Origin: Spirosoma telluris
GTDB taxonomy: Bacteria > Bacteroidota > Bacteroidia > Cytophagales > Spirosomataceae
DNA length: 64,000 bases
Direction of reading: 5' to 3'
NCBI GenBank assembly: GCA_003259005.1
Contig: QLII01000001.1
Span: 5,316,001 to 5,380,000, forward strand
Shown here in pieces: positions 1 through 8,848 of this stretch. Within the stretch, counting starts at the first letter, position 1. The number at the start of each line of letters is the position of its first letter. The position numbers and the translations under genes are program-made. The notes below the pieces were generated by a model, which was not told where the DNA came from, did no database searches, and saw nothing but the letters and a program-made list of their open reading frames with translations.

Positions 1-2
1 AC

Positions 3-782
3 TGGCAGACCTTATACGAAGGCGTTGCTAAAACAGATAGTCCGGAGTCTTCTCCTAATTCTGGAGAAACAAATGGCGATTGGTTAGGTGCTGTTAAACA
101 GGCAATAATATCAACAGACCAACCCGCTAGTGAAAACGTACCTATTACGCTGGGGAGCCGGGCAAATCAGCTTCCAGTAGGTCTAGAGTCAACAGACCAA
201 GGCATCTCGATACTTGTTGAGGACGAAAATATTGTTCAGATTCAGAATCGTTACCTTTTGGCACCTATCAAGTCTGGAATGATGCTCATCGACCAACGAA
301 GAGCTTATGAGCGAATTTTGTATGACCAATTTCATAGCGCGCTAACCAAGCAGAATGGAGCCTCTCAGCAATTGTTATTTCCCAAAACAATCACGCTGGC
401 ACCTGTTGATTTTCAGCTAGCCCTTGAGTTACGTGACGATTTATCCCATTTAGGGTTTGAATTCGATGAACTGGGAGCGAACACATTTGTGATTCGGGGT
501 GTTCCAACCCTAACGATGGGTGAAAATGAAGAAGAGCTCTTTGCTAACTTGCTCGCTCAACTTCGGGCCGACACCGGTCGATTGAAATTGGATAAGATTG
601 AATCGATGGCAAGGTCGCTTGCACGCCGGTCATCCATGAATCATATAGCTCGCCTGAGTGCCACTGAGTGCCGGGCTTTAGTAAACCAACTGTTCGCATC
701 TGCGAATCCAAGTTACACACCAACGGGTGAGTCCATAACGGTTGTGTTAACGTTAGATAAAATTGCAGGACTTTTGCGCTGA
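3..782 (+). CDS. mutL: DNA mismatch repair protein MutL, C-terminal part (5' truncated by window edge)
   Basis: The reading frame is open from the window edge to a TGA at 780-782 and gives the last 259 residues. It begins in a variable linker (Ser, Thr, Gly, Asn rich) and continues into the MutL C-terminal dimerisation domain with the segment NRYLLAPIKSGMMLIDQRRA. The endonuclease motif DQHA(x)2E(x)4E of nicking MutLs appears here as DQRRAYERILYD, so its His, Ala and last Glu are replaced. The C-terminus (TLDKIAGLLR) is the usual family ending. MutL couples MutS mismatch recognition to downstream repair. The N-terminal GHKL ATPase lies outside the window. No candidate MutH is seen here. Confidence 0.9.
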   Translation, partial: WQTLYEGVAKTDSPESSPNSGETNGDWLGAVKQAIISTDQPASENVPITLGSRANQLPVGLESTDQGISILVEDENIVQIQNRYLLAPIKSGMMLIDQRRAYERILYDQFHSALTKQNGASQQLLFPKTITLAPVDFQLALELRDDLSHLGFEFDELGANTFVIRGVPTLTMGENEEELFANLLAQLRADTGRLKLDKIESMARSLARRSSMNHIARLSATECRALVNQLFASANPSYTPTGESITVVLTLDKIAGLLR

Positions 783-819
783 TAATTGCGTTAATCAGCA
801 TAAATTAGTTGATATTAAG

Positions 820-1599
820 ATGTTTAACCTTACTCCGGTAGTTCGCGTACTATTAATAATAAACGTAGTTGTCTTTTTGGTTACGAACGATGCCATTATC
901 GATCAATTTGGGCTGCATTCGTTTCTCTCTGACAAGTTTAATCCCATTCAGTTATTGACACATATGTTTTTACATGGTGGCTTTAACCACATATTCAGTA
1001 ATATGATTGGGTTAGTTGTTTTTGGACCGATGCTGGAGCATTTTTGGGGACCACGTCGATTTACGTTTTTTTACTTTTTTTGCGGCTTAGGCTCTGCACT
1101 GTTGTTCTCGGGCGTAAACTATTTTGAAACGCACGACGTATATGTGTCTGTTCAGGAATATAGGGCAATGCCTGGTTATGCAAGTTTCTCGGCCTTCATT
1201 GACCAGCACGCGGGCTCCTATTATGACCGATTGGCACCATTTATGGAGCAGTTTAAACAGTTCCCAAATGATAGTAAAACGATTCAGGATAGTATATCCA
1301 TTGTCAATAAAATCTTTACAAACCAAGTCGATGAACCCATGGTTGGCGCATCCGGTGCCGTTTTTGGGGTAATAATGGGATTTGGGTTATTGTTTCCGAA
1401 CACTGAGTTATTTTTATTGTTTCTACCTATACCGATTAAAGCAAAGTACCTCGTTATCTTTTACGGAGCCTTTGAACTTTACTCGGGAATTTATCGGGCG
1501 CAGGCCGACAACGTTGCGCATTTCGCCCACATTGGCGGTATGTTGTTTGCATTTATTCTCGTGAAATACTGGGGTTCCCAACGAAAAACGTTTTATTAG
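820..1599 (+). CDS. Rhomboid family intramembrane serine protease
   Basis: A 259-aa polytopic membrane protein. The ATG at 820 is chosen because it begins directly before the first membrane segment (MFNLTPVVRVLLIINVVVFL); a longer version from 763 adds a polar tail overlapping mutL. Rhomboid marks are HMFLHGGFNHIFSNM in the loop and helix region, the serine motif GASGAVFG with Ser178, and AHFAHIGG with His237, which together form the Ser-His dyad. A polar insertion of about 65 residues (105-170) sits between the early helices and the Ser helix, which is longer than usual. It is followed at once by a second rhomboid gene, probably in one operon. The substrate is unknown. Confidence 0.88.
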   Translation: MFNLTPVVRVLLIINVVVFLVTNDAIIDQFGLHSFLSDKFNPIQLLTHMFLHGGFNHIFSNMIGLVVFGPMLEHFWGPRRFTFFYFFCGLGSALLFSGVNYFETHDVYVSVQEYRAMPGYASFSAFIDQHAGSYYDRLAPFMEQFKQFPNDSKTIQDSISIVNKIFTNQVDEPMVGASGAVFGVIMGFGLLFPNTELFLLFLPIPIKAKYLVIFYGAFELYSGIYRAQADNVAHFAHIGGMLFAFILVKYWGSQRKTFY

Positions 1600-1601
1600 T
1601 G

Positions 1602-2525
1602 ATGAGCGGCTTGTTCGAGGATTTTCGGAGTGAATTCAATAAGCCCAACAATACGTTGGTGCAATTGATTCTGATTAATACAGTTGTGTTTCTAGTACTT
1701 TTGCTGACCAAGGTTGGTCTGACATTAGGCGAGAAAGACTATGTGTATGGCTTCATTAGGTCACAGTTGATGATTCCTGGGACACTAACTGCCTTTGCGC
1801 ATAAACCCTGGACGCTGTTCACGTACTTCTTCACGCATGATGAGATTTTTCATATTCTCTACAACATGCTGTTCTTGTACTGGTTTGGCAAGCTCATTGA
1901 TGAATATCTGGGCAACAGACGACTGATAGGATTGTATATTATGGGAGGCTTGGCCGGTGGGCTGCTCTATCTGGCCATGTACAATCTGGTGCCTTATTTT
2001 CAGCACTATGCCGAAGGTGCCCGTATGCTGGGAGCATCGGCAGCAGCCTTTTCGGTAGCTGTTGGCGCGGCTACCCTATTGCCAAACTACACTTTCCATC
2101 TACTCTTTTTCGGCCCCGTCCGAATCAAATACATTGTCTTCTTTTTCATTATTCTTTCAGTTGCTCAATCAGCAGGGGCTAATGCCGGAGGTAATCTAGC
2201 CCATCTTGGAGGTGCGCTGATGGGCTTTTTCTATGTTAAATTGCTCCAAAATGGCACTGACCTGGGTCGGCCTATTTACTGGATAGCTGATGGATGGAGT
2301 AATCTACTGAAACCCAAACCCGCCGTTAAAGTATCCTATCGGCAACGGAGTAATGCAAGTACACAGGCAAGTTCTTACGTATCATCGGCAAGCTCTTCCT
2401 CATCACTGTCGACGCCTGATCAGGATGAAGTTGATACGATACTTGATAAAATCTCACGATCTGGCTACGAAAGTTTGACTCGGGAAGAGAAGCAAAAGCT
2501 ATTCCGGGCTAGCCAGAGGAATTAA
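1602..2525 (+). CDS. Rhomboid family protein with C-terminal cytoplasmic tail
   Basis: A 307-aa protein starting at ATG 1602, two bases after the stop of the preceding rhomboid (an overlapping GTG at 1599 is possible). About six membrane segments fill residues 20-215. The serine motif is GASAAAF (Ser146) rather than GxSG, and the histidine is in NLAHLGG (His201), so both dyad residues remain but the oxyanion-loop glycine is replaced. A Ser/Thr-rich linker leads to a conserved tail, DEVDTILDKISRSGYESLT, seen in many Bacteroidota rhomboids. The two adjacent paralogues are probably co-expressed. Whether this one is an active protease or a pseudoprotease is open. Confidence 0.85.
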   Translation: MSGLFEDFRSEFNKPNNTLVQLILINTVVFLVLLLTKVGLTLGEKDYVYGFIRSQLMIPGTLTAFAHKPWTLFTYFFTHDEIFHILYNMLFLYWFGKLIDEYLGNRRLIGLYIMGGLAGGLLYLAMYNLVPYFQHYAEGARMLGASAAAFSVAVGAATLLPNYTFHLLFFGPVRIKYIVFFFIILSVAQSAGANAGGNLAHLGGALMGFFYVKLLQNGTDLGRPIYWIADGWSNLLKPKPAVKVSYRQRSNASTQASSYVSSASSSSSLSTPDQDEVDTILDKISRSGYESLTREEKQKLFRASQRN

Positions 2526-2583
2526 TAAGTTATGTTTTTACTACGTAGGATGTAGTCTATTTTGTCAATACTAGTTTCTTTTG

Positions 2584-2643
2584 AAATCTAAGCCTTTGCT
2601 GCCGACGTATATATACAGAGGCACAGAGGCTTAGATTTTTTAT
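2584..2643 (+). terminator. Inverted repeat with T-tract after the rhomboid genes
   Basis: AAATCTAAGCCT (2584-2595) is complementary to AGGCTTAGATTT (2627-2638), with a 31-base loop followed by T residues. This is a plausible rho-independent terminator for the mutL-rhomboid operon. Confidence 0.6.
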
Positions 2644-2756
2644 AGTTATTAAAAAAAATACTAGCTTCGTTGTATCAATACACTAAGCGAGCCATTACCA
2701 GAACATTCTTTTCTGGACGTGTGTTGTTGTAGGACAGACGTTTATCTGCTATCACC

Positions 2757-4691
2757 ATGCTGATTACCCCTGGCAGTCTTTTAGCCACAATCAATACGCC
2801 CAACGATCTTCGTAAACTCGATAAATCCCGCTTACCTCAGGTTGCCGATGAACTCCGTCAGTTTATTATCGACGATGTTTCAGTTTATGGTGGCCATTTT
2901 GGAGCCAGCCTGGGGGTAGTTGAATTAACCGTTGCCTTACATTATGTTTTCAATACACCCGACGATCAACTGGTGTGGGATGTGGGGCATCAGGCCTATG
3001 GTCACAAAATTCTGACGGGACGTCGCGATCAGTTTCATACAAATCGCTTCTATAAAGGGCTGTCAGGGTTTCCTAAACGGAAAGAAAGCGAGTATGACTC
3101 CTTCGGGGTTGGTCACTCGTCTACCTCTATTTCAGCGGCTTTAGGCATGGCTGTGGCTTCGCAGCTACAGGGTAATTCTCAACGCAATCATATCGCGGTT
3201 ATTGGCGATGGCGCACTTACTGCTGGGGAAGCTTTCGAGGGTATGAACCACGCCGGCGCGACCGATAGCAATCTGCTCATTGTGTTGAATGACAACTGCA
3301 TGAGCATAGACCCCAATGTAGGCGCTCTTCGGGAATACCTTACAGATATTACTACCTCGCAAACCTACAATAAAGTTAAAGACGAAGTCTGGAATTTGCT
3401 GGGCAAAATGGATAAGCTGGGCAAAACAGCCCAGGAGTTAGTATCGCAGGTTCAGTCAGGAATTAAAAGTTCGCTGCTGGAGCAGAGTAATCTGTTTGAG
3501 TCGTTGCATCTGCGCTATTTTGGCCCCATCGATGGCCACGATATAGACCATCTGGTAAGCGTTTTAGCGGATCTTAAGAATATTCCCGGCCCGAAGTTAT
3601 TGCACGTTCTGACCGTAAAAGGCAAAGGCTACGGCCCTGCCGAAAAAGATCAGACGAAGTGGCATGCCCCCGGTCTGTTTGATAAAGTGACGGGTGTGAT
3701 TCAGAAGAAAGTATATGATACGCCCCAACCCCCAAAATATCAGGACGTTTTTGGAAATACCTTAGTCGAGTTAGCCGAGCAAAACTCCCGTATCGTAGGC
3801 GTAACCCCGGCTATGCCTTCTGGCTCGTCGATGAATATTATGATGAAGGCCATGCCAAAGCGGGCCTTTGATGTAGGGATTGCCGAACAACACGCCGTAA
3901 CATTCTCGGCAGGAATGGCGACGCAGGGCGAAGTTGTATTCTGTAATATTTACTCGACATTCATGCAGCGGGCCTACGATCAGGTTATCCATGATGTCTG
4001 TATTCAGGAATTACCCGTTATTTTTTGCCTCGACCGGGCCGGATTCGCCGGAGCTGATGGCCCGACTCACCATGGTGCCTACGACATCGCCTACATGCGG
4101 TGCATCCCGAATATGATTGTAGCGGCTCCCATGAATGAGCAGGAACTTCGAAATATGATGTTCACCGCCCAGTCTGATGAGGTACAGCAAGGCAAACGGG
4201 CTTTTACAATCCGGTATCCACGGGGTGAGGGCGTTATGCCTAACTGGCGTACTCCACTCGAAAAGCAGGCCATCGGCAAAGGTCGGCTGATTTCTGAGGG
4301 TGAAGATGTTGCCATTCTGACGATTGGCCATATTGGCAACTATGCTGTTCAAGCCACAGAAATGCTGGCGAAAGAAGGCATTCGGCCCGCACATTTCGAT
4401 ATGCGCTATGTTAAGCCGCTGGATGAGGAGTTGCTTCATCAGATTTTTAGTCGCTTTGATCGCGTACTGACCGTTGAAGATGGTTGTGTCATGGGCGGCT
4501 TCGGCAGTGCAGTATTGGAGTTTATGGCAAATCATGGCTATATGGCACGTGTTAAACGCCTGGGAATTCCTGACGCGGTTATCGAACATGGTGAACAAAT
4601 TGAGCTACATCATGAATGTGGTTTCGATCCAAAGGGTATCGCCGATGCTGTTCGTGAATTATTATTTACAGGCCGAGCCATAACCGTATAG
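2757..4691 (+). CDS. dxs: 1-deoxy-D-xylulose-5-phosphate synthase
   Basis: A 644-aa transketolase-like enzyme that condenses pyruvate and glyceraldehyde 3-phosphate, the first step of the MEP isoprenoid pathway, using thiamine diphosphate. Visible motifs are HQAYGHKILTGR, the ThDP motif GDGALTAGEAFEG...LNDN (residues about 148-182), the central FDVGIAEQHAVTFSAGMA with the catalytic Glu, and DRAGFAGADGPTHHGAYD in the pyrimidine domain. The C-terminal transketolase domain ends in ELLFTGRAITV. Length is normal for the family. ATG 2757 is preceded by no strong Shine-Dalgarno, which is normal in this phylum. It is flanked by terminators on both sides, so it is probably monocistronic. Confidence 0.96.
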   Translation: MLITPGSLLATINTPNDLRKLDKSRLPQVADELRQFIIDDVSVYGGHFGASLGVVELTVALHYVFNTPDDQLVWDVGHQAYGHKILTGRRDQFHTNRFYKGLSGFPKRKESEYDSFGVGHSSTSISAALGMAVASQLQGNSQRNHIAVIGDGALTAGEAFEGMNHAGATDSNLLIVLNDNCMSIDPNVGALREYLTDITTSQTYNKVKDEVWNLLGKMDKLGKTAQELVSQVQSGIKSSLLEQSNLFESLHLRYFGPIDGHDIDHLVSVLADLKNIPGPKLLHVLTVKGKGYGPAEKDQTKWHAPGLFDKVTGVIQKKVYDTPQPPKYQDVFGNTLVELAEQNSRIVGVTPAMPSGSSMNIMMKAMPKRAFDVGIAEQHAVTFSAGMATQGEVVFCNIYSTFMQRAYDQVIHDVCIQELPVIFCLDRAGFAGADGPTHHGAYDIAYMRCIPNMIVAAPMNEQELRNMMFTAQSDEVQQGKRAFTIRYPRGEGVMPNWRTPLEKQAIGKGRLISEGEDVAILTIGHIGNYAVQATEMLAKEGIRPAHFDMRYVKPLDEELLHQIFSRFDRVLTVEDGCVMGGFGSAVLEFMANHGYMARVKRLGIPDAVIEHGEQIELHHECGFDPKGIADAVRELLFTGRAITV

Positions 4692-4702
4692 CGTTTTTTT
4701 TC

Positions 4703-4768
4703 GACAGGATTACCGCATTAACCGAATTGTATACGATTCGGTTAATGCGGTAATCCTGTCTATTTTTT
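4703..4768 (+). terminator. Strong hairpin terminator between dxs and lysC
   Basis: A perfect 25-bp stem (4703-4727 with 4736-4760), an 8-base loop and then TATTTTTT. It starts 11 bases after the dxs stop. The T-tract runs into TATTTTTTG, which resembles the TAnnTTTG -7 element with one extra base, only 7 bases before the lysC ATG. Confidence 0.85.
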
Positions 4769-4775
4769 GCAACCT

Positions 4776-6017
4776 ATGAAAGTTTTCAAATTTGGTGGTG
4801 CCTCAGTAAAAGATTCAGCCGGTGTTCGTAATCTGGCCGAAATTATTAAAACACAAGGCCAGGATGTACTCCTAGTTGTATCGGCGATGGGCAAAACTAC
4901 CAATGCGCTGGAGGATCTCGTTCTTGCCTACGCACATGGTCAGGCAGAAACTATGCGGGCCGTGTTGGGAACTATAACCGATTTTCATTACCAGATAAGC
5001 GCAGATCTTCTGGGTGATTCTAGCTCCGTTCATGAGACATTTGCTCACCTGGAGCTGCTTCTGTCACAAGTACCTGGTGCCTCCTTCGATGAAGTCTATG
5101 ATCAGATCGTGTCGCTAGGTGAAGTATTGTCTACCCAAATTATTGCCGCTTATTTACAGAAAAACAATATTCCAACTCAATGGCTTGATGCCCGGCAGTT
5201 GGTCTGTACGGATATAACCTTTCGCGAGGGGCGGGTTAACTGGGCTGAGACCAGTTTGCGGATTAACCAAAAGGTAACAGGGCGTGGTGTCAAGATTACC
5301 CAGGGATTCGTAGGGCAAGCTTCGGGTAATCGGACAACAACTCTTGGTCGCGACGGATCTGATTACTCAGCAGCCATTTTTGCCTATTGCCTGAATGCCG
5401 AAAGCGTTACCATCTGGAAAGATGTGCCGGGTGTGCTCAATGCCGACCCAAGATGGTTCGATGAAACGATACTGTTAGAGAAACTGACTTATCAGGATGC
5501 TATTGAGCTGGCCTATTACGGGGCAACCGTCATTCATCCAAAAACGATTAAACCCCTGCAAAACAAGGGGATTCCACTCTACGTACGGTCGTTTTTGCAG
5601 CCGAATGCCCCTGGAACCGTGATTGGTAATTTTGAGCAGCATCTATCAACTCCATCGTTTATTTTCAAAATCAATCAGGTATTAATCTCGCTTCGCCCAA
5701 ACGATTTTTCGTTCATTGCCGAAGATAATTTGAGCCGGATTTTTGGGCGATTCGCTCAGGCTGGGGTGAAAATCAATCTGATGCAGAATACAGCGATCAG
5801 TTTTTCGGTCGTTGTCGATAATAATCCTGATCGGGTACCTGCTTTATTGGCCCAGTTGAAGCAGGATTTTCGGGTTAGCTATAATGATGGGCTAGAACTG
5901 ATCACAATCCGTTATTACGATCAGGGCACCATTGACCGGGTTCTGGTCAATAAAAAACTACTATTAGAGCAAAAAAGTCGTTATACCGTGCAGTTAGTTG
6001 TTAAGGATTTAGGTTAA
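4776..6017 (+). CDS. lysC: Aspartate kinase (aspartokinase)
   Basis: A 413-aa monofunctional aspartokinase. It phosphorylates L-aspartate to aspartyl phosphate, the entry step to lysine/diaminopimelate, threonine and methionine. The start at ATG 4776 gives the family N-terminus MKVFKFGGASV; an upstream in-frame TTG at 4767 lies in the terminator T-tract and is unlikely. Further motifs are VVSAMGKTTNALE, GRDGSDYSAA (about residue 190) in the kinase core, and ATVIHPKTIKPL. The C-terminal 120 residues look like ACT domains for allosteric control. There is no homoserine dehydrogenase fusion. No lysine riboswitch is recognisable upstream. Confidence 0.93.
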   Translation: MKVFKFGGASVKDSAGVRNLAEIIKTQGQDVLLVVSAMGKTTNALEDLVLAYAHGQAETMRAVLGTITDFHYQISADLLGDSSSVHETFAHLELLLSQVPGASFDEVYDQIVSLGEVLSTQIIAAYLQKNNIPTQWLDARQLVCTDITFREGRVNWAETSLRINQKVTGRGVKITQGFVGQASGNRTTTLGRDGSDYSAAIFAYCLNAESVTIWKDVPGVLNADPRWFDETILLEKLTYQDAIELAYYGATVIHPKTIKPLQNKGIPLYVRSFLQPNAPGTVIGNFEQHLSTPSFIFKINQVLISLRPNDFSFIAEDNLSRIFGRFAQAGVKINLMQNTAISFSVVVDNNPDRVPALLAQLKQDFRVSYNDGLELITIRYYDQGTIDRVLVNKKLLLEQKSRYTVQLVVKDLG

Positions 6018-6300
6018 GCCTTCTATTTATAAAGCACTACTAAACGCCATTTTCTTTTATATTACTGATAATCATAGCTTTACTTTGGATTTTTATAAAA
6101 TTCCTATGGTAGTAGCGACTATAGGGTTTTCCCTAAATTTATATAAAGTTGGGTTTTCACTATTCTATAAGCCGTCCTGTTAGTCCTATTTTTGCTAAAC
6201 AAAATTCTATTTATCCAGAGGGAAAGAACGCGATTTGCGGGTAAATCAAGATGGGAAGTAAACTAGACATGTTCCCATACTATTTATAAAATCACTTTAA

Positions 6301-6948
6301 ATGATACGAGTACTTATAGCGGATGACCACAATGTCTTTGTCGAAGGCATTGAGTCTCTTATTTCTGGCGCACCGGACATTAAGGTGACCGAACGGTGCT
6401 ATACGGTTGAATCAGTTATTGAGCGATTAAATCAGACCGCAATTGATGTGGTTCTGCTGGATATTTCGTTCCCGCAAATTGAAGATGGGCTTAATCTGTG
6501 TGAACATATAACCCGGCTGTATCCGAAGACAAAAGTGGTCGCGCTAACCATGCACGACGATGCCAGTCTTATTAAACGAGTCGTCAAAAAAGGGGCCAGG
6601 GGCTATTTATTGAAGAATACAACCAAGGTTGAGTTGCTTCAGGCGATACAGACGGTTCACCATGAGAAGCAGTATTTTAACGATACCATTACGCATATTC
6701 TATTGAACGACGGGCCTAAGACCCGAAAATCGACCGCAGGAGCCGGTATAAAACCAAATCTGACGCCCCGCGAATCTGAAGTGCTGACACTCATCGCGCA
6801 GGGGCTGACAACTCAGCAGATGGCAAATCAGTTATTTGTTAGTGCCAAAGCCGTTGAATTTCACCGGAGCAGTTTGCTGATGAAGTTTGGGGTTCCTAAT
6901 ACGGCCCTTCTCATTAAGACTGCGATGGAGATGCAGTACATTGATTGA
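6301..6948 (+). CDS. NarL/LuxR-type response regulator
   Basis: A 215-aa two-domain regulator. The receiver domain (1-120) has the acidic pair Asp8/Asp9 (IADDHN), the phospho-acceptor Asp54 (VVLLDISFP), and a Lys in GYLLKNTTK. The LuxR-type helix-turn-helix spans about 150-210 (LTPRESEVLTLIAQGLTTQQ). Nine bases separate it from the sensor kinase reading frame downstream, so the two form a two-component pair. Its position directly before SusC/SusD suggests control of the glycan locus. The 283 bases before it are AT rich, presumably hold its promoter, and contain no other gene that I can see. Confidence 0.92.
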   Translation: MIRVLIADDHNVFVEGIESLISGAPDIKVTERCYTVESVIERLNQTAIDVVLLDISFPQIEDGLNLCEHITRLYPKTKVVALTMHDDASLIKRVVKKGARGYLLKNTTKVELLQAIQTVHHEKQYFNDTITHILLNDGPKTRKSTAGAGIKPNLTPRESEVLTLIAQGLTTQQMANQLFVSAKAVEFHRSSLLMKFGVPNTALLIKTAMEMQYID

Positions 6949-6972
6949 TAGCTTGTTGTGACTTTTACCTAT

Positions 6973-8751
6973 ATGAAGTCGTATTCTACATGTCCCGTTG
7001 TTTCTATAGGATGGATCATGGCCATATTGCTCCTTGGAGTAAGTGGCCGTTTCCAGCCAGTTAGAGCTGTGTCTGAATCGGCGTCGATTGATAGTTTGAA
7101 AAAGCAGATAAAGCTATTGATTCAGGATAAGAAGTACGATCAGGTGGCAAAGTCCTACGAGCATCTGGGCTGGCTGTACCATCAGCAATATGGCTATAAC
7201 AAGTACACCATGGACTCGTACTTCAACGGCTTGAAGTATTACAATCTGATTGGTGATTCACTGGGCTATTACAATGAGCATATTGTTATCGGTGATTATT
7301 ACACCCATGATTATTTCATGCAGCCGTATGCAGAGAAGTATTTGCGGAAAGCGCAACAGTATTTTGAGCGAACCCACAACATACCCAAGGTGATCGAGTG
7401 CCGTTTGGCGATTGCCAACATCGCTCAAAAGAAAGAGCCAATACCCAATGATTTGCTGACTCAGTTGCGCAAAACCGAACGATTAAGTGCCCAATACAAA
7501 CAAGCGTATTCTCAAGCCTATGCATTGAATCTATTAGCAAATACGTATTCTCGGGTTAAGCAGCCGGATTCTGCCGAATATTTCGCGATGAAGAGCCTGG
7601 TGATGTCCCGTCAGTTGAAGATTAACTGGCTGATTGCCTTAAATCACTTTTATCTGGGCATTGTCAACCAGTTCAGGAACCAGTCAGAGGAAGCGATTGA
7701 GGCTTATCAGAAGAGTTTTAAACTGGCCGAATCAGAGAAGAACCTGTCTATGCTACGGGAATTATCCAAGCATATGGCCGATAGCTATTCTCGAATGGGC
7801 GATCACAACAATGCATACGTATGGTCGCTCAAAGCACTTGATTTTACGAACCAGTTTTACTCATCCGAACAGACCAAAAGCATCCGGCTCCAGGAATTAG
7901 ACAGTCAGATCAAGACACTAGCCGTCGAAAAACAGCTGATTGAAGAAAAAAGCTACAATCAGCATGTACTGAATTCCATGTTAGCAATTGGGCTGCTTAT
8001 CAGCGTACTAGGTGTAGGTGCGTTAGTATTCTTACGACGTCAGCAAAAGTTGATCGCGCACCAGGAAACGGTCATTGCGCAACAACAGATTCGGCAGTTA
8101 GAATTGAAATCCCTGCGAGCGATGATTGAAGGGCAGGAAGGCGAACGGAGCCGCATTGCCCGTGATTTGCACGATGGCCTGGGTATTCAACTATCTCGCA
8201 TTAAGCTGTTTGTAGAAGCACACCAGGAACAGTTGCCCTTATCGGTGAAAGAACCGTTGAACCAGTTTCTGGATGAAGCCTGTACGGAGACTCGACTAAT
8301 TTCCAACGACTTACGGCCCTATGCGCTGTCTACGTTTGGACTTATTCCGGCCATAGAAGATCTGGTCCAAAAATTAAATCTTGTCAACCAGACAAAGTTG
8401 GTTCTGGAACATTATGGCGAAGTTCCCGATTTAGGCGATGAAGCTTCCGTCATGATTTATCGGGTTGTGCAGGAGCTACTTAACAATGCACTAAAACATG
8501 CTGATGCTCAAAACGTTACGGTCCAGCTAATGACCAGTGACGAAACCACCTTACTTAGTGTAGATGACGATGGACGGGGATATAATTTCGACAGTGAACC
8601 GTCACAAGGCAATGGTATCGCCAATATTAAATCACGTATTGCTTACCTCGGCGGGCAGGTTATATGGCAAAGTGAAGCCGGAAAAGGCACATCGGTCATG
8701 ATTTCTCTACCGATGCAGAAATTACTTAAACCCACATCCGTTGCAACCTAA
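6973..8751 (+). CDS. TPR-containing sensor histidine kinase (HisKA_3 type)
   Basis: A 592-aa membrane kinase. The ATG at 6973 is preferred over GTG 6958 because it begins at a signal peptide (MKSYSTCPVVSIGWIMAILL). Residues about 40-315 are periplasmic TPR-like helices, then one membrane segment at about 336-355. A coiled-coil linker follows, the dimerisation helix with the phospho-acceptor His400 (RSRIARDLHDGLG), the ATP-binding N box (VQELLNNALKHA, about 500-512) and a G box (DDDGRGYNF). This is the NarX/DesK-like partner of the NarL-type regulator upstream. The ligand is unknown; the context suggests an oligosaccharide or a downstream metabolic signal. Confidence 0.92.
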   Translation: MKSYSTCPVVSIGWIMAILLLGVSGRFQPVRAVSESASIDSLKKQIKLLIQDKKYDQVAKSYEHLGWLYHQQYGYNKYTMDSYFNGLKYYNLIGDSLGYYNEHIVIGDYYTHDYFMQPYAEKYLRKAQQYFERTHNIPKVIECRLAIANIAQKKEPIPNDLLTQLRKTERLSAQYKQAYSQAYALNLLANTYSRVKQPDSAEYFAMKSLVMSRQLKINWLIALNHFYLGIVNQFRNQSEEAIEAYQKSFKLAESEKNLSMLRELSKHMADSYSRMGDHNNAYVWSLKALDFTNQFYSSEQTKSIRLQELDSQIKTLAVEKQLIEEKSYNQHVLNSMLAIGLLISVLGVGALVFLRRQQKLIAHQETVIAQQQIRQLELKSLRAMIEGQEGERSRIARDLHDGLGIQLSRIKLFVEAHQEQLPLSVKEPLNQFLDEACTETRLISNDLRPYALSTFGLIPAIEDLVQKLNLVNQTKLVLEHYGEVPDLGDEASVMIYRVVQELLNNALKHADAQNVTVQLMTSDETTLLSVDDDGRGYNFDSEPSQGNGIANIKSRIAYLGGQVIWQSEAGKGTSVMISLPMQKLLKPTSVAT

Positions 8752-8848
8752 CCTCAGCTAAACCTGGCTCAAAATCAGTTTTTCGGCAGACTATAATCTC
8801 CATTATCTACTAAATCTATTGTTTAAGTTAACTCTTAATTTTTCCCTC

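Noticed and set aside
4011..4598. 195-codon minus-strand open frame inside dxs
   Set aside because: It lies fully antisense to a well-conserved enzyme and its translation has no recognisable domain; it is a shadow frame.
4692..4775. Lysine riboswitch upstream of lysC
   Set aside because: The region is only 84 bases and consists of a simple perfect hairpin; a lysine riboswitch would need about 170 structured bases.
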